DNA of 64,000 bases from Onstottus_B sp049273855. Lineage in GTDB: Bacteria > Acidobacteriota > Blastocatellia > UBA7656. Under the pieces are notes generated by a model. The model was not told the origin of the DNA. It saw nothing but the letters and a program-made list of their open reading frames with translations, and did no database searches. Shown piece by piece: positions 34,868 to 43,887 of this stretch; positions within the stretch are counted from its first letter, which is position 1; each line of letters starts with the position of its first letter. The DNA lies in assembly GCA_049273855.1 (NCBI GenBank), contig JBASRN010000012.1, forward strand, positions 13,802 to 77,801. The letters are read 5' to 3'. A program made the translations under genes and the position numbers.

Positions 34868-35836
34868 TCAAATGATCGATCCAAAGTACCGAATAGTGCT
34901 TGCGAGTCCTTCTTCCAAGCTCACCACCGGCTCCCATCCCAACACGCGTTTTGCGCGCGTAATATCGGGTTGTCTGACTCGCGGGTCGTCGACCGGGAGT
35001 TCCCTGTGCTCGATCGTGCTTCGGCTGCCGGTCAGCCGTATTACTTTCTCAGCTAGTTCTGACACGGTGAACTCGCCGGGATTGCCCAGGTTAACAGGTA
35101 GATGAATGTCGCGAGCAGCGATGCCTTCCTCATTCGCATCGTTATCCTCAATCATGAGCAGACGCACGATCCCTTCGACCAGATCGCTAACATAACAGAA
35201 CGAGCGGGTTTGTTGGCCGTCGCCGTAGATCGTTAGCGGTTCTCCATCCAGCGCCTGGACAATAAAGTTCGACACCACTCTGCCGTCGTTGGGCCTCATC
35301 CTCCCGCCATACGTGTTGAAGATCCTGACAATTCGAGTGTCGACTCCATGGTAGCGATGGTACGCCATCGTGATTGCCTCCGCGAAGCGCTTCGCCTCGT
35401 CATACACGCCACGCGGACCCACGGGGTTAACGTGACCCCAGTACTCTTCAGGCTGCGGGTGCACCTGCGGATCACCATATACTTCGGACGTAGATGCGAG
35501 CAAAAAGCGGGCGTTCTTCGCCTTGGCCAACCCCAGGGCCTTGTGCGTTCCGAGGCTTCCAACCTTCAAAGTCTGAATCGGCAGTTGCAGGTAATCTATC
35601 GGGCTGGCCGGTGACGCGAGGTGCACCACTGCGTCCAGGTGGCCGGAAACGAAAAGGTATTCAGTGACGTCCTGCTTTATGAACTTAAATCGATCGTTGC
35701 CCAGATGGTGATCAATATTGTCAACTCGGCCAGTCAGCAGGTTGTCAAACACGACCACTTCGTGGCCCCTCGCAATCAAGAGATCAACAATGTGCGACCC
35801 AAGAAATCCCGCCCCCCCTGTAATGAGCACACGCAT
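34868..35836 (-). CDS. UDP-glucuronate decarboxylase (UDP-xylose synthase)-like SDR
   Basis: This 322-residue extended SDR has the NAD-binding GGAGFLGSH, the catalytic Ser/Thr region LLASTSEVYGDP and YDEAKRFAEA (Y-x-x-x-K), then RIFNTYGGRMRPNDGRVVSNF and a C-terminal substrate domain. STSEVYGDP, NPVGPRGVYDEAKR and RIFNTYGPRM-type motifs are characteristic of UXS enzymes. I place the start at ATG 35836, with GGAGG upstream. The next gene on the strand is the UDP-glucose dehydrogenase, 115 nt away, consistent with one nucleotide-sugar pathway. Confidence 0.92.
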   Translation of the reverse strand: MRVLITGGAGFLGSHIVDLLIARGHEVVVFDNLLTGRVDNIDHHLGNDRFKFIKQDVTEYLFVSGHLDAVVHLASPASPIDYLQLPIQTLKVGSLGTHKALGLAKAKNARFLLASTSEVYGDPQVHPQPEEYWGHVNPVGPRGVYDEAKRFAEAITMAYHRYHGVDTRIVRIFNTYGGRMRPNDGRVVSNFIVQALDGEPLTIYGDGQQTRSFCYVSDLVEGIVRLLMIEDNDANEEGIAARDIHLPVNLGNPGEFTVSELAEKVIRLTGSRSTIEHRELPVDDPRVRQPDITRAKRVLGWEPVVSLEEGLASTIRYFGSII

Positions 35837-36291
35837 CTGAACATCCACCTCCAATTCTTCATCACGATGTCCTGCTTGTGGCAACCTAAGTCAGTGAATG
35901 ATATCGTGAAGAATCCCAGCGAGTCAAAGATGCCGGTCGAGACGGATCTTTGACTTACCGCCTGGCGCCTGCTCTGGGCGGCCACAAACGACTTTGAAAC
36001 CGATCACTCCAGCCAAGATAACAAAAACAGTAATCGCTCAATGACAAATTCTGTGAGCAGAGGACTGGGAATTGAGTTGTCGCTATGAGCAAGAGACGGA
36101 GGATCAACAGTTAGAGATAGTCTTAGCCCCAAAGAGGCGTGGCATCGCGCTTGCCAAACTAGAGACGAGCTTCGAAAAAGACGGAAGGGCCGAAATGATC
36201 AGGGCAACGGGGGCTGCGCTGATTGCTTCGGTCCTTCTATATTTTCGGGCCAGAAGTACCGGTTAAGGAAGCTTAAGGACCAAGCGAGAGA
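35837..36291. other. intergenic stretch without a supported gene
   Basis: This 455-nt gap lies between the two minus-strand genes. A 64-codon plus-strand frame (TTG 36072 to 36266) ends in a short hydrophobic run (GAALIASVLLYF), but it has no ribosome site and no family resemblance. I see no repeat or terminator. Confidence 0.4.
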
Positions 36292-37563
36292 CTACTTTGC
36301 TGCCGCAGCACTCTTCCTGTCTTTCGCTTTTCTATCATTAAAGAAGTCGTTGATCCAGTGATACTGGCTTACGTACTTGCTGGTCTCGTTCCGAAAAATG
36401 GGTCGCGTATACTTCTTCACCACGTACCGCGTGCGAATGCGTCCACGTGTTCGGACTTTCACCGGCACTCGTTTTGTTACGGTCATCGTCGGCCTGCTGG
36501 TGCCGTCTGGCGACTCCATCCATTCGTTCTGATCGTGCGCCAAAACTGAGAGGACGCGGCCCACGCCTCCGTTGTAAGCCGCAGCCAGATACGGCCCTAT
36601 TCGATCCCGCGGGATAAAACTCCGGGAATTAATCGCTTCCCAATCAGCGTCGCACAGGAGGATTTGAGCCACCACTGCATTGACCGGATCACCCATGCAA
36701 GCAAAGAAGTTTGATGGCAGCCCTGCGCTGGGATATTTGCGCAGCAGTAACGAGTAGGTAGAGGGGATCATCTGCACCAGTCCACGAGCGCCCGCGGGGC
36801 TGATTGAGTAGGCGTATGCATTCTCGCGGTTCGTAGCGATGATCGTCAGCACCCGCGCCACCAGCGTTCGAGCCAGTCCCGCGCTCTTAAACTCACCGGG
36901 ATCGATGTGCTCGTTCACCAGGAGGACTCGCAGCACGTCTTGCGGGATGACTTCGGTGATCTTATGGCCCGGGAGCGCCCGCGAGAGGATACCCCGGCTC
37001 GAAAGGCGGGAGTAAGCCCTGTCGATGAAGTGATCTGCTACTTCAATCCCACGTTCAATGACTGCGTCATTCTTCACCTCAGCCGAATATGGAGTATAGA
37101 GAGCTTGGATAACTGAGGGTCCGGGACCGAACCTCTGACCCTCGTTGGACACCGGGTATTTTACCGCCAAGACCTTGCCGCCGGGCGGCTCGATACACTG
37201 AATGTCTGAATTAATCCCGTTCTCCCGACGCATTGAAAGGGTCAGGCCAGGAGTTAAGACCTCGAACCCCGGATCGCGCTTGATCGCGCGGGCTATTCGG
37301 ATCTTGCCGCCGGGTTCCATCACTGCGAGCGCCATCTCGCGCCCAATGATCCCGGTGACGGGCACCTCCACGAACCTGCGCCGGCCAACTCGGATTCGCC
37401 GAGTGCCGACAGTTCCCATTAAGATCTTCACAGACTCGTCTTTCAGGTGTTCCCTTCCCTCTTCGATCTTTGCAAGCAAGGGGTCGGCATAATGTTTAGT
37501 GTCGGAATCAGCGAAAGCGGTTCCGAGGAGGAAACCAATGAGGAGCGGCGCAGTGCAGGTCAT
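36292..37563 (-). CDS. exported lytic transglycosylase-like (SLT-domain) protein
   Basis: This 423-residue protein has a signal peptide starting at ATG 37563 (hydrophobic LLIGFLLGTAFA). The C-terminal half has an SLT/lysozyme-like fold: TNRENAYAYSISPAGARGLVQMIPSTY with the likely catalytic Glu, then MGDPVNAVVAQILLCDADW and PYLAAAYNGGVGRV. The N-terminal half (about 30-200) has no recognised fold. It should cleave or bind peptidoglycan. GGGAG precedes the chosen start; the longer frame to 37593 adds ten residues before the signal. It ends next to a gene-poor gap. Confidence 0.85.
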   Translation of the reverse strand: MTCTAPLLIGFLLGTAFADSDTKHYADPLLAKIEEGREHLKDESVKILMGTVGTRRIRVGRRRFVEVPVTGIIGREMALAVMEPGGKIRIARAIKRDPGFEVLTPGLTLSMRRENGINSDIQCIEPPGGKVLAVKYPVSNEGQRFGPGPSVIQALYTPYSAEVKNDAVIERGIEVADHFIDRAYSRLSSRGILSRALPGHKITEVIPQDVLRVLLVNEHIDPGEFKSAGLARTLVARVLTIIATNRENAYAYSISPAGARGLVQMIPSTYSLLLRKYPSAGLPSNFFACMGDPVNAVVAQILLCDADWEAINSRSFIPRDRIGPYLAAAYNGGVGRVLSVLAHDQNEWMESPDGTSRPTMTVTKRVPVKVRTRGRIRTRYVVKKYTRPIFRNETSKYVSQYHWINDFFNDRKAKDRKSAAAAK

Positions 37564-37729
37564 CTGAAACTCCCACGCTTGAATAAAGGGCATGTAGATA
37601 GTAGCAGGCGGGCATCAATCAGCTCAACAGTTTTGTCCGACGCAACATATTCGTAATGGTTGCCGATCTGCTTGCGCTTCGAGTTTGGGAGATGTAGCTT
37701 GCTCAGGACAAACATCGAAGGAAGGGTCC

Positions 37730-38509
37730 TTGCTCAGCGATCAGATCGACAAAATCAAAATCAGCTTGATTGAGTACACGCCGGCGTTGTTTTTCGCGGG
37801 GTGCATACTCTTGCTCGGCCTGTTGGCTTCAAGGTTCGGCAAACGCTGGCTCGGTGCGATCCTGAATCGTAGCCGGATTCGGGAAGATTTGTTGCTCAAA
37901 GATTTCTTCCTTCGAGTTTTCTCGGGATCAATATTGCTGCTTGCGTTGCTGACCGCTCTCAGCAAAGTTGGAGTTGATGTCCGCACTTTCATCGCCGGTC
38001 TCGGAGTAACTGGAATAATACTGGGCTTCGCACTGAGAGACACGCTCTCGAATTTCGCTGCCGGAGTGCTGCTGCTCATTTATAGACCGTTCAGCGCCGG
38101 CGAGTTGATCGAGGTTGAAGGCACGAAAGGTATGGTAGAAGAACTTACCATAGTGAACATGCGTATGACGACAACCGCCGGCGTCCCGGTAATTATGCCA
38201 AACTCGAAGGTATGGGGCGCAAAGATCACAAACTATTCTCCTAGCCGCCGCCGCAGGATCGAGTTCACCTTGAGGGTTCGCGATGCGGACACTGAAACTG
38301 CGATAAAAATCATCGAATCCGCGCTCGACGAAGACGCCAGGATTCTGAAGAACCCGGCCCCGGTAGTTCGGGTCGTGTCGGTGGCAAACGGCGCCGTCAG
38401 ACTTTCAACTTTGATATGGACGGATCCGAGAGACTACGAGCTGGTAAACGGCGATGAGTACGTGCGAATGATGTCCGCGCTTAGTCAACGCGCGATTCAA
38501 ATCCTGTGA
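37730..38509 (+). CDS. small-conductance mechanosensitive channel MscS family
   Basis: This channel protein of about 259 residues has three TM helices (ALFFAGCILLLGLLA, SGSILLLALLTAL, and the pore helix FIAGLGVTGIILGFALRDTLSNF with the alternating Gly/Ala pattern). The MscS beta domain follows (PFSAGELIEVEGTKGMVEEL, MPNSKVWGAKITNYS) and an alpha-beta C-terminal domain. It opens under membrane tension to release osmolytes. I prefer TTG 37730 behind GAAGGAAGGG; the frame is open back to TTG 37685. Confidence 0.9.
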   Translation: MLSDQIDKIKISLIEYTPALFFAGCILLLGLLASRFGKRWLGAILNRSRIREDLLLKDFFLRVFSGSILLLALLTALSKVGVDVRTFIAGLGVTGIILGFALRDTLSNFAAGVLLLIYRPFSAGELIEVEGTKGMVEELTIVNMRMTTTAGVPVIMPNSKVWGAKITNYSPSRRRRIEFTLRVRDADTETAIKIIESALDEDARILKNPAPVVRVVSVANGAVRLSTLIWTDPRDYELVNGDEYVRMMSALSQRAIQIL

Positions 38510-38516
38510 GCCACGC

Positions 38517-39209
38517 TTAGGATCCGTCCAGTATCGAGGCTAAGAATTCAGTTACACAGTTCCAAGCATCTTGAGCCGCTATGCGATCATAAGCCTCGGG
38601 CCGTGTGTCGTTGAAGAACGCGTGTCCGACTCCGTTGTAGATCTTGACCTCGCCTTCCTTGCCGAACTTTTGAATGGCTCCGCGCAACCGCTCCATCTTA
38701 TCCATGGTGATCCACGGATCATTCTCCGCGCCGATGAACAGGACGGGTGCCGATAGATTCTTGATAACTTCATCCGGCGGCACATCTCCGTAAAACGGAG
38801 CCGAAGCCTTGATGCTGCTGTCATGGCAGGCGAGCAGGAGAGAAAAGGTCCCACCCATACAGAAGCCTGTGACACCTATCTTTTCAGAGTTCACGCCAGC
38901 TTGACGCCTTAGGAAGTTCACCGCCCCGCTCAGGGTTTCTAGCGCCTTTCCCTGATCGAGTCCCTGCATCAGCTCGGCCGCCTTTGCGGAGTCCTTCGTA
39001 ACCGTACCGTAGTATAGATCGGGCGCGAGTGCCACATAGCCCTTCTCTGCAAAACGCCCGGTGATGTCTTTGATGTGATCGTCCAATCCCCACCACTCGT
39101 GGATCACAATCAAGGCGGGATGCGACCCCTCCTTTTCTGGTTCGACCAGGTACCCGCCGGCGGCGCGACCGCCAGCTTGAAACTCGACCATCCTTCCTAC
39201 GTTTGCCAT
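38517..39209 (-). CDS. dienelactone hydrolase family protein
   Basis: This 230-residue alpha/beta hydrolase has the dienelactone hydrolase triad: Cys117 in GFCMGG, Asp in AENDPW and His in GVGHAFFND, plus HEWWGLDDHI and the E-R region of the family. It may hydrolyse dienelactones or other cyclic esters; many homologues have unknown substrates. AAAGGAGAGAG lies before ATG 39209, so the 13-residue upstream extension is rejected. It converges with the MscS gene, with only 7 nt between the stops. Confidence 0.92.
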   Translation of the reverse strand: MANVGRMVEFQAGGRAAGGYLVEPEKEGSHPALIVIHEWWGLDDHIKDITGRFAEKGYVALAPDLYYGTVTKDSAKAAELMQGLDQGKALETLSGAVNFLRRQAGVNSEKIGVTGFCMGGTFSLLLACHDSSIKASAPFYGDVPPDEVIKNLSAPVLFIGAENDPWITMDKMERLRGAIQKFGKEGEVKIYNGVGHAFFNDTRPEAYDRIAAQDAWNCVTEFLASILDGS

Positions 39210-39250
39210 TGATACTCTCTCCTTTTGGTTATTGTCCACATTGTCCACAA

Positions 39251-39281
39251 CCCAAAAAGGGCGAGCCGAAGCCCGCCCTAT
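39251..39281 (-). terminator. rho-independent terminator of the resB-ccsA operon
   Basis: On the minus strand, AGGGCGGGC, a TTCG loop and GCTCGCCCT form a stem with one mismatch followed by TTTTTGGG. It lies just after the stop of the CcsA gene at 39309. Confidence 0.8.
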
Positions 39282-39308
39282 CTCGTTATTTCCGTGTGAC
39301 GACCATAG

Positions 39309-40889
39309 CTACAGACCTGCGTAAGAATGCAAACCTGGCAACAAAAAGCTCACGCCCAGCCACGTGAATATCACCAGAGCGAAACCGAGCAATGCAAAGT
39401 AGGCGCTTCGCCGGCCGCGCCATCCGTGGGCGATGCGGGTGTGCAAGAAGCCGGCGTACGCAATCGTCGCCACAAGCGCCCCGGTCTCCTTTGAGTCCCA
39501 TCCCCAGTAACGGCCCCAAGACTCGTTCGCCCACACTGCTCCCGTGATCAACAGCAACACCAACAGCGGGAATGCCACGCCGACCGTTCGATATAGCAGG
39601 CTGTCGATCTTCTGAATATCAGGTAGCGCACTCACAACTTCTTCTCGCTTCCAGGCGAACAGCGACACGCAAATCAGCGCGACCATTAGTCCGATCAAGC
39701 CTCCAAAGTCGACGGGGTTCGCGCTAGGTTTTAGTGTAAAGCTACCCGCATTGTCTTGAATCCATTGCTTCGCTCGATCGACTGAGACGGGTTGCTGCGT
39801 CTGTTCCGACATCCATGCGGCGAAAATCGGATACTCTCGCTCAGGGATGTTACCTAGGATGTTGCCGGCGTTCTTTACCTGAATGAAGAGCATCGCAACC
39901 ACGATGATTTGCACTACCGCCGCAGCGCGGAAGAGCGACCAACCCCGCTTGGATGTTTTCTCGTCCTCTCCGAAGCGACCCATCAAAAACATCGCCAATG
40001 CCCCGGTAAGCAACAACAGCGCGATCACCATTAGCGGTCCCACTATAGGAAGTTCTGTTCGAATCGGGAGAAATCTCTCCATCGAGTTGCTGAATACGCT
40101 TACCGTGTACCGCCCTTGAAATGGCACGCCGAAATGTACAATCGAACGCTCGAAAGTGCCAACGGTGAAGAACACCAGCAAGCCGTAGAGTATTACTGCG
40201 AATCCAACGGCTTCGGTGCGGACCCCGTCCTTGAGCAGATAAGCGAAAGCAAGTCCAAAGCTCAACAGACACACGCCATAGCCAATCGTTGCAATGGAAA
40301 CGTGAATCGGCCGCCAGTAGCTGTCCAGAATCGGCGGCAAGGTTTGAATTGCGCTACCCAGCAACATCCCGAGCGCCAGCACAACAACGAGGATCGGCAT
40401 CGACAGAGCGCCAAGCATTCGATACTTTGGCTTGCGAATGACTACCAATGTCGCAAGCGCCGCTCCTGCGCAAAACCCCATCGTTAATGCGTAGAGGTTG
40501 TCGAGCGGGTAGTAGCGCCAGAATCCGTTTATTCCTTGTTTCCAACCTTCTTTGTCACCGGCTTCAATCCAGCGAATCATCCACCCCGAGAGATTGAAGA
40601 AATACCCGAGCGAAACCGAGATCAGACCGAGCCTGTCGAGAACACTCTCTTTGACAAACAGGTTGGTCAGCAGTACGACCGCAGCGCTGATATAGCATAC
40701 CAATGCCAGCAGAATCAGCGCTTCGCCATACAGAAATCCTACCGCGCGCCCAGCGTAGATGCGTGCTCCAAGTAGCAGCATCGTTCCCGCAACGGGGGCG
40801 ATGATCGGCCACAATCCGACAATCTTCTTCGGCCAGCTCAGTTCCAACTCTGGCAGCATAGCCTCCTCACGACTTATGGCTCTACTCAT
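39309..40889 (-). CDS. System II cytochrome c biogenesis protein CcsA/ResC
   Basis: This polytopic membrane protein of 526 residues has the tryptophan-rich heme-handling motif WGRYWGWDSKETGALV near the C-terminus and many hydrophobic helices. With ResB it exports heme and ligates it to apocytochromes c outside the membrane. The region around residues 320-430 forms a large extramembrane loop (SEQTQQPVSVDRAKQWIQD). It overlaps the resB-like gene by 8 nt. An internal start (MLPELELSW, ten residues later) is possible. The multiheme cytochrome at 43.9 kb is a natural client. Confidence 0.93.
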   Translation of the reverse strand: MSRAISREEAMLPELELSWPKKIVGLWPIIAPVAGTMLLLGARIYAGRAVGFLYGEALILLALVCYISAAVVLLTNLFVKESVLDRLGLISVSLGYFFNLSGWMIRWIEAGDKEGWKQGINGFWRYYPLDNLYALTMGFCAGAALATLVVIRKPKYRMLGALSMPILVVVLALGMLLGSAIQTLPPILDSYWRPIHVSIATIGYGVCLLSFGLAFAYLLKDGVRTEAVGFAVILYGLLVFFTVGTFERSIVHFGVPFQGRYTVSVFSNSMERFLPIRTELPIVGPLMVIALLLLTGALAMFLMGRFGEDEKTSKRGWSLFRAAAVVQIIVVAMLFIQVKNAGNILGNIPEREYPIFAAWMSEQTQQPVSVDRAKQWIQDNAGSFTLKPSANPVDFGGLIGLMVALICVSLFAWKREEVVSALPDIQKIDSLLYRTVGVAFPLLVLLLITGAVWANESWGRYWGWDSKETGALVATIAYAGFLHTRIAHGWRGRRSAYFALLGFALVIFTWLGVSFLLPGLHSYAGL

Positions 40890-42462
40890 TGTCTGATCCT
40901 CCTCGTGGCACTCCAGTTATGGACTGTACCAGCAAATTGAATCGGCCCTCGAAAGCGGGACGGTTCCGATTCGTGTTTCCGCCAAAGTAGATCTTCGACC
41001 CTTGTCCATCAGGTTCTATCACCGCCCACACTCGCTGATGCGATAGGAAAAACACGAAGCATAAAGCCAAACAAAGCAGCGTGAACCCGATGTAGACCGG
41101 AGTTCGTCCCGGGTCGTACTGGATCGTCAAGATATGGAAGGTCGAAACTTTCTCAAAATCTCGAAGAATGATCTTGTGGCCGTTTACCAACAGCGGGTTC
41201 GTTCCACCGTCCGGGCCCAGCTTGTCGTTTGCTTTCGACATGTATTCTTCGGCAACCCGAGGGTTGAACGCGAACGCCGAGCTTCGTTTGCCATCGGCAT
41301 TCAGGATTTCAAGCTGAACGGCCGGATTGTTGTAGTTGGGCGAGATCGTCGTAGGGCCCGAGTCCTCGATCTCAAAATCGGGATAGAAATCCAGATACCT
41401 AACAGTCCCGATTCCGGAAACTTCAGCGCTGCCGTTGCGGATTATCTTCACCGGCTGAATGGCTGATGTGCCCCCGGTGGCCGGCTCAAAGCTAAGAGTT
41501 ATCTCGCGAGCATTGCCCACCGGCGAAAATTGAGATTGGAAGAACCTATAACCGCGATAGTCGCCCACGTTGTTCAAATGCACAAGCAGGTCCTTCTGAG
41601 CCGCGCCGTCTTTGATCGTTATGTAGCTCAACCAATCGATCGTGTTCTCAGCTCCCAATCCGCCCTCGGGCCTGATTAGCTTCTGTTGCAAGTCGCGGCA
41701 TTCAACCTGGAAAGGAAGCGCGATTGCCATCTGCCTCGGACCTTGATCGATCGTGATTTCGGTAGTCGTGAACTTATCTGCGGCCTTGCCAGGTCTAAGC
41801 TCCATCGCGCCGCCAACGCCGTAACGGCTCGTCAGAAATCCTCCAGTGAAGATGGTCAGCAACGCGACGTGCACTACGTACGCGCCGAGGCGGTTTAGCA
41901 CATTGCGCTGCGCGAAGACGGTCACGCGACTCTTCTCCTGGCTGATCCGCGCGCGGAACCCGTGTGCCTTCCACGCGGCCCGTACGTTTTCTGCAACGAT
42001 ACTGGGCGCCGCGCGGTCGGACGACTCGGCGTTGAACATCTGCGCAGCTATGAACTTCGGGGAAGCTGTGAGCTTCGGCTTGCGCACATACTGCCAAGCC
42101 GCCGGGAAACGATCGATCGACGCCAGAATAATGTTGAGTCCGGTGATAGCCAGAAGCAGCAGGAAATACCGCGAACGATATATGTCGAAGAAGTTGAGGG
42201 CTCCGTAGACCGTCTTCTGTGAAGCCGAGAGAGTCGCGTAGTACTTGTCGAATCCGTCGACGTTGACCTGCATGATTAGCATACCGATCATGCAGCAGAT
42301 CAGAAGGACGCCTAGCATCGTGACGCCAAAGCGAACCGAACTGAGGAGGCGGAGCACCTTGTCAAGCACTGAATCGCTTTTCTGCGAAGTGACTTTAACG
42401 GTCGGCCCAGCGCCAGTTGGAGTCTCGGTCTTCGACCCTAATTCAGTTTCAGTTGTTGCCAT
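40882..42462 (-). CDS. System II cytochrome c biogenesis protein ResB
   Basis: This 526-residue ResB/Ccs1-family protein has a cytoplasmic N-terminus, then VLRLLSSVRFGVTMLGVLLICC as TM1 (typical of ResB), a second TM near residue 95, TM3 near 205, a long extracytoplasmic domain (about 225-455) and a final TM (IGFTLLCLALCFVFFLSHQR) followed by G-x-N-R-x-x-x-x-F. It forms the heme-handling complex with the CcsA protein encoded directly downstream. The gap upstream (42463-42667) holds no supported gene. Confidence 0.92.
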   Translation of the reverse strand: MATTETELGSKTETPTGAGPTVKVTSQKSDSVLDKVLRLLSSVRFGVTMLGVLLICCMIGMLIMQVNVDGFDKYYATLSASQKTVYGALNFFDIYRSRYFLLLLAITGLNIILASIDRFPAAWQYVRKPKLTASPKFIAAQMFNAESSDRAAPSIVAENVRAAWKAHGFRARISQEKSRVTVFAQRNVLNRLGAYVVHVALLTIFTGGFLTSRYGVGGAMELRPGKAADKFTTTEITIDQGPRQMAIALPFQVECRDLQQKLIRPEGGLGAENTIDWLSYITIKDGAAQKDLLVHLNNVGDYRGYRFFQSQFSPVGNAREITLSFEPATGGTSAIQPVKIIRNGSAEVSGIGTVRYLDFYPDFEIEDSGPTTISPNYNNPAVQLEILNADGKRSSAFAFNPRVAEEYMSKANDKLGPDGGTNPLLVNGHKIILRDFEKVSTFHILTIQYDPGRTPVYIGFTLLCLALCFVFFLSHQRVWAVIEPDGQGSKIYFGGNTNRNRPAFEGRFNLLVQSITGVPRGGSDNE

Positions 42463-42667
42463 AATTTGGATACCGGCTTGAGTTAATTAGTCCAGATGAT
42501 CGCAGCTTTAACAACCGCGCAAATTCTAACAAGCCCTAATTTAGCCTGTCAACGCGGACCAAGGTTTACGTCACGGCGGCGAAAACTCTGGCGACCGCCG
42601 CCCGCCCTCTGCTTTGGAAGCTCCCCGAATCGTAAATCTGCGCGCTCGTCGCATACAAAACGCGATG

Positions 42668-43182
42668 CTACTTTTTTGGCTCAGAAGGCCTAAGCTCGCC
42701 GCGACTGGGCAGAGCGCGCGGGTCCATTTCAAGCAGGTTGACAACGACAGTCGCCACGTCTTCGGGTGCCAGCTTCCACGAAGTTCCCGGGTCTTGCTCG
42801 CCGCCTCGACCGAAGCCTGTGTTTACGGAGCCTGGCATAACGTAGCTTACGCGAATGTGGTCGTAGCGGGCTTCCTGCATCAACGCCTCCGTAAAATCTA
42901 TCAGCGCGAACTTCGATGCACAGTACGAAGCCCCTCCAGGAAACGCGTTCTTTCCTGCAAGGCTGCCGATGTTTATGATGTAATCTCTCACATCGCACGC
43001 GGTGCCCTGAATACGGTCGCCGTATTCTGAGCTTAGGGTAGCCACGGTCTGCTCGACATCGGCTGAGGTGCGAGCGCAGACAAAGACATTAGCGCGTCGT
43101 TGCAGGAGTGTTCGCGAAATCGCGAGTCCTATTCCCTCGTCGCTCCGGTGACGATTGCCGACTTTCCTTCGATATTGCTCAA
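42668..43182 (-). pseudogene. decayed short-chain dehydrogenase/reductase gene
   Basis: Starting at TTG 43182 one frame reads SNIEGKSAIVTGATR, the usual SDR start. A missing base in the G-run near 43138 shifts the GIGLAISRTLL continuation into another frame. After ACDVRD the text jumps straight to YIINIGSLAGKNAFPGGASYCASKFAL, which holds the catalytic Ser and YxxxK. About 70 residues, including the NNAG motif region, are deleted in frame. The protein would lack part of the cofactor fold, so the gene is broken. It lies 29 nt downstream of maf on the same strand. Confidence 0.8.
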
Positions 43183-43210
43183 GAACCAACTTGTGCGAAC
43201 TATCGCTATT

Positions 43211-43801
43211 TCAACCCGTAAACGAGTACCCGAGTCGCCGCGCCAGACGATAGACGAGAGGTATTGGAAGACCTACCACGTTCGAATAGTTCCCTGCTAT
43301 CTCTTCGACAAACATCGCCGCCACACCTTGAATGCCGTACGCGCCCGCTTTGTCCATCGGCTCGCCGCTTTCAACGTACCAATCGATTTCCTGGTCGGTT
43401 AATCTGGCGAACCTGACCAGAGTCTTTTCATAGTCGGCTACCTCACGATGGCTGGCTGCATCGAAAAGAGCGACCCCCGTCAGGACCGCGTGCCAGCGGC
43501 CAGACAACTCGCGCAACATTCGCCGAGCGTCTTGCTGGCTGCCGGGCTTCTCCATTAACACTCCATCAAGAACCACAACGGTATCCGCGCCGATGATCAG
43601 GCCGGCATCGCGGTGCCTCGCCACGGCGACAACTTTAGCGCGTGCCAGGCGTGTGATATAATCGCCGGGCGGTTCATCAGGATGAGCCCGCTCTTGAACG
43701 AGGCTGGGAACGATCTGAAAGTCGACACCGATGGCTGCCAGCAGATCGGCACGCCGGGGCGACGAAGAAGCAAGGATGATTTCTGGTTCGCTTTCACGCA
43801 T
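43211..43801 (-). CDS. maf: Maf family nucleotide pyrophosphatase
   Basis: This 196-residue protein has the Maf signatures: IILASSSPRRADLL, ERAHPDEPPGDYITRLARAKV, GADTVVVLDG, RMLRELSGRWHAVLTGV and the C-terminal GAYGIQGVAAMFVEEIAGNYSNVVGLP (read here as two adjoining blocks). Maf proteins hydrolyse non-canonical or methylated NTPs and can inhibit septation. I place the start at ATG 43801; the frame is open to 43858 without a good site. It is divergent from the putative selenoprotein gene. Confidence 0.93.
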   Translation of the reverse strand: MRESEPEIILASSSPRRADLLAAIGVDFQIVPSLVQERAHPDEPPGDYITRLARAKVVAVARHRDAGLIIGADTVVVLDGVLMEKPGSQQDARRMLRELSGRWHAVLTGVALFDAASHREVADYEKTLVRFARLTDQEIDWYVESGEPMDKAGAYGIQGVAAMFVEEIAGNYSNVVGLPIPLVYRLARRLGYSFTG

Positions 43802-43887
43802 CGATCGTTGGCAGTAAAGAGCCCCAAAATTCCTGTTTGCGTCGTTGCCGAAGTCCAAGATATTTTGATCGAACTTGGAGGTCTACC

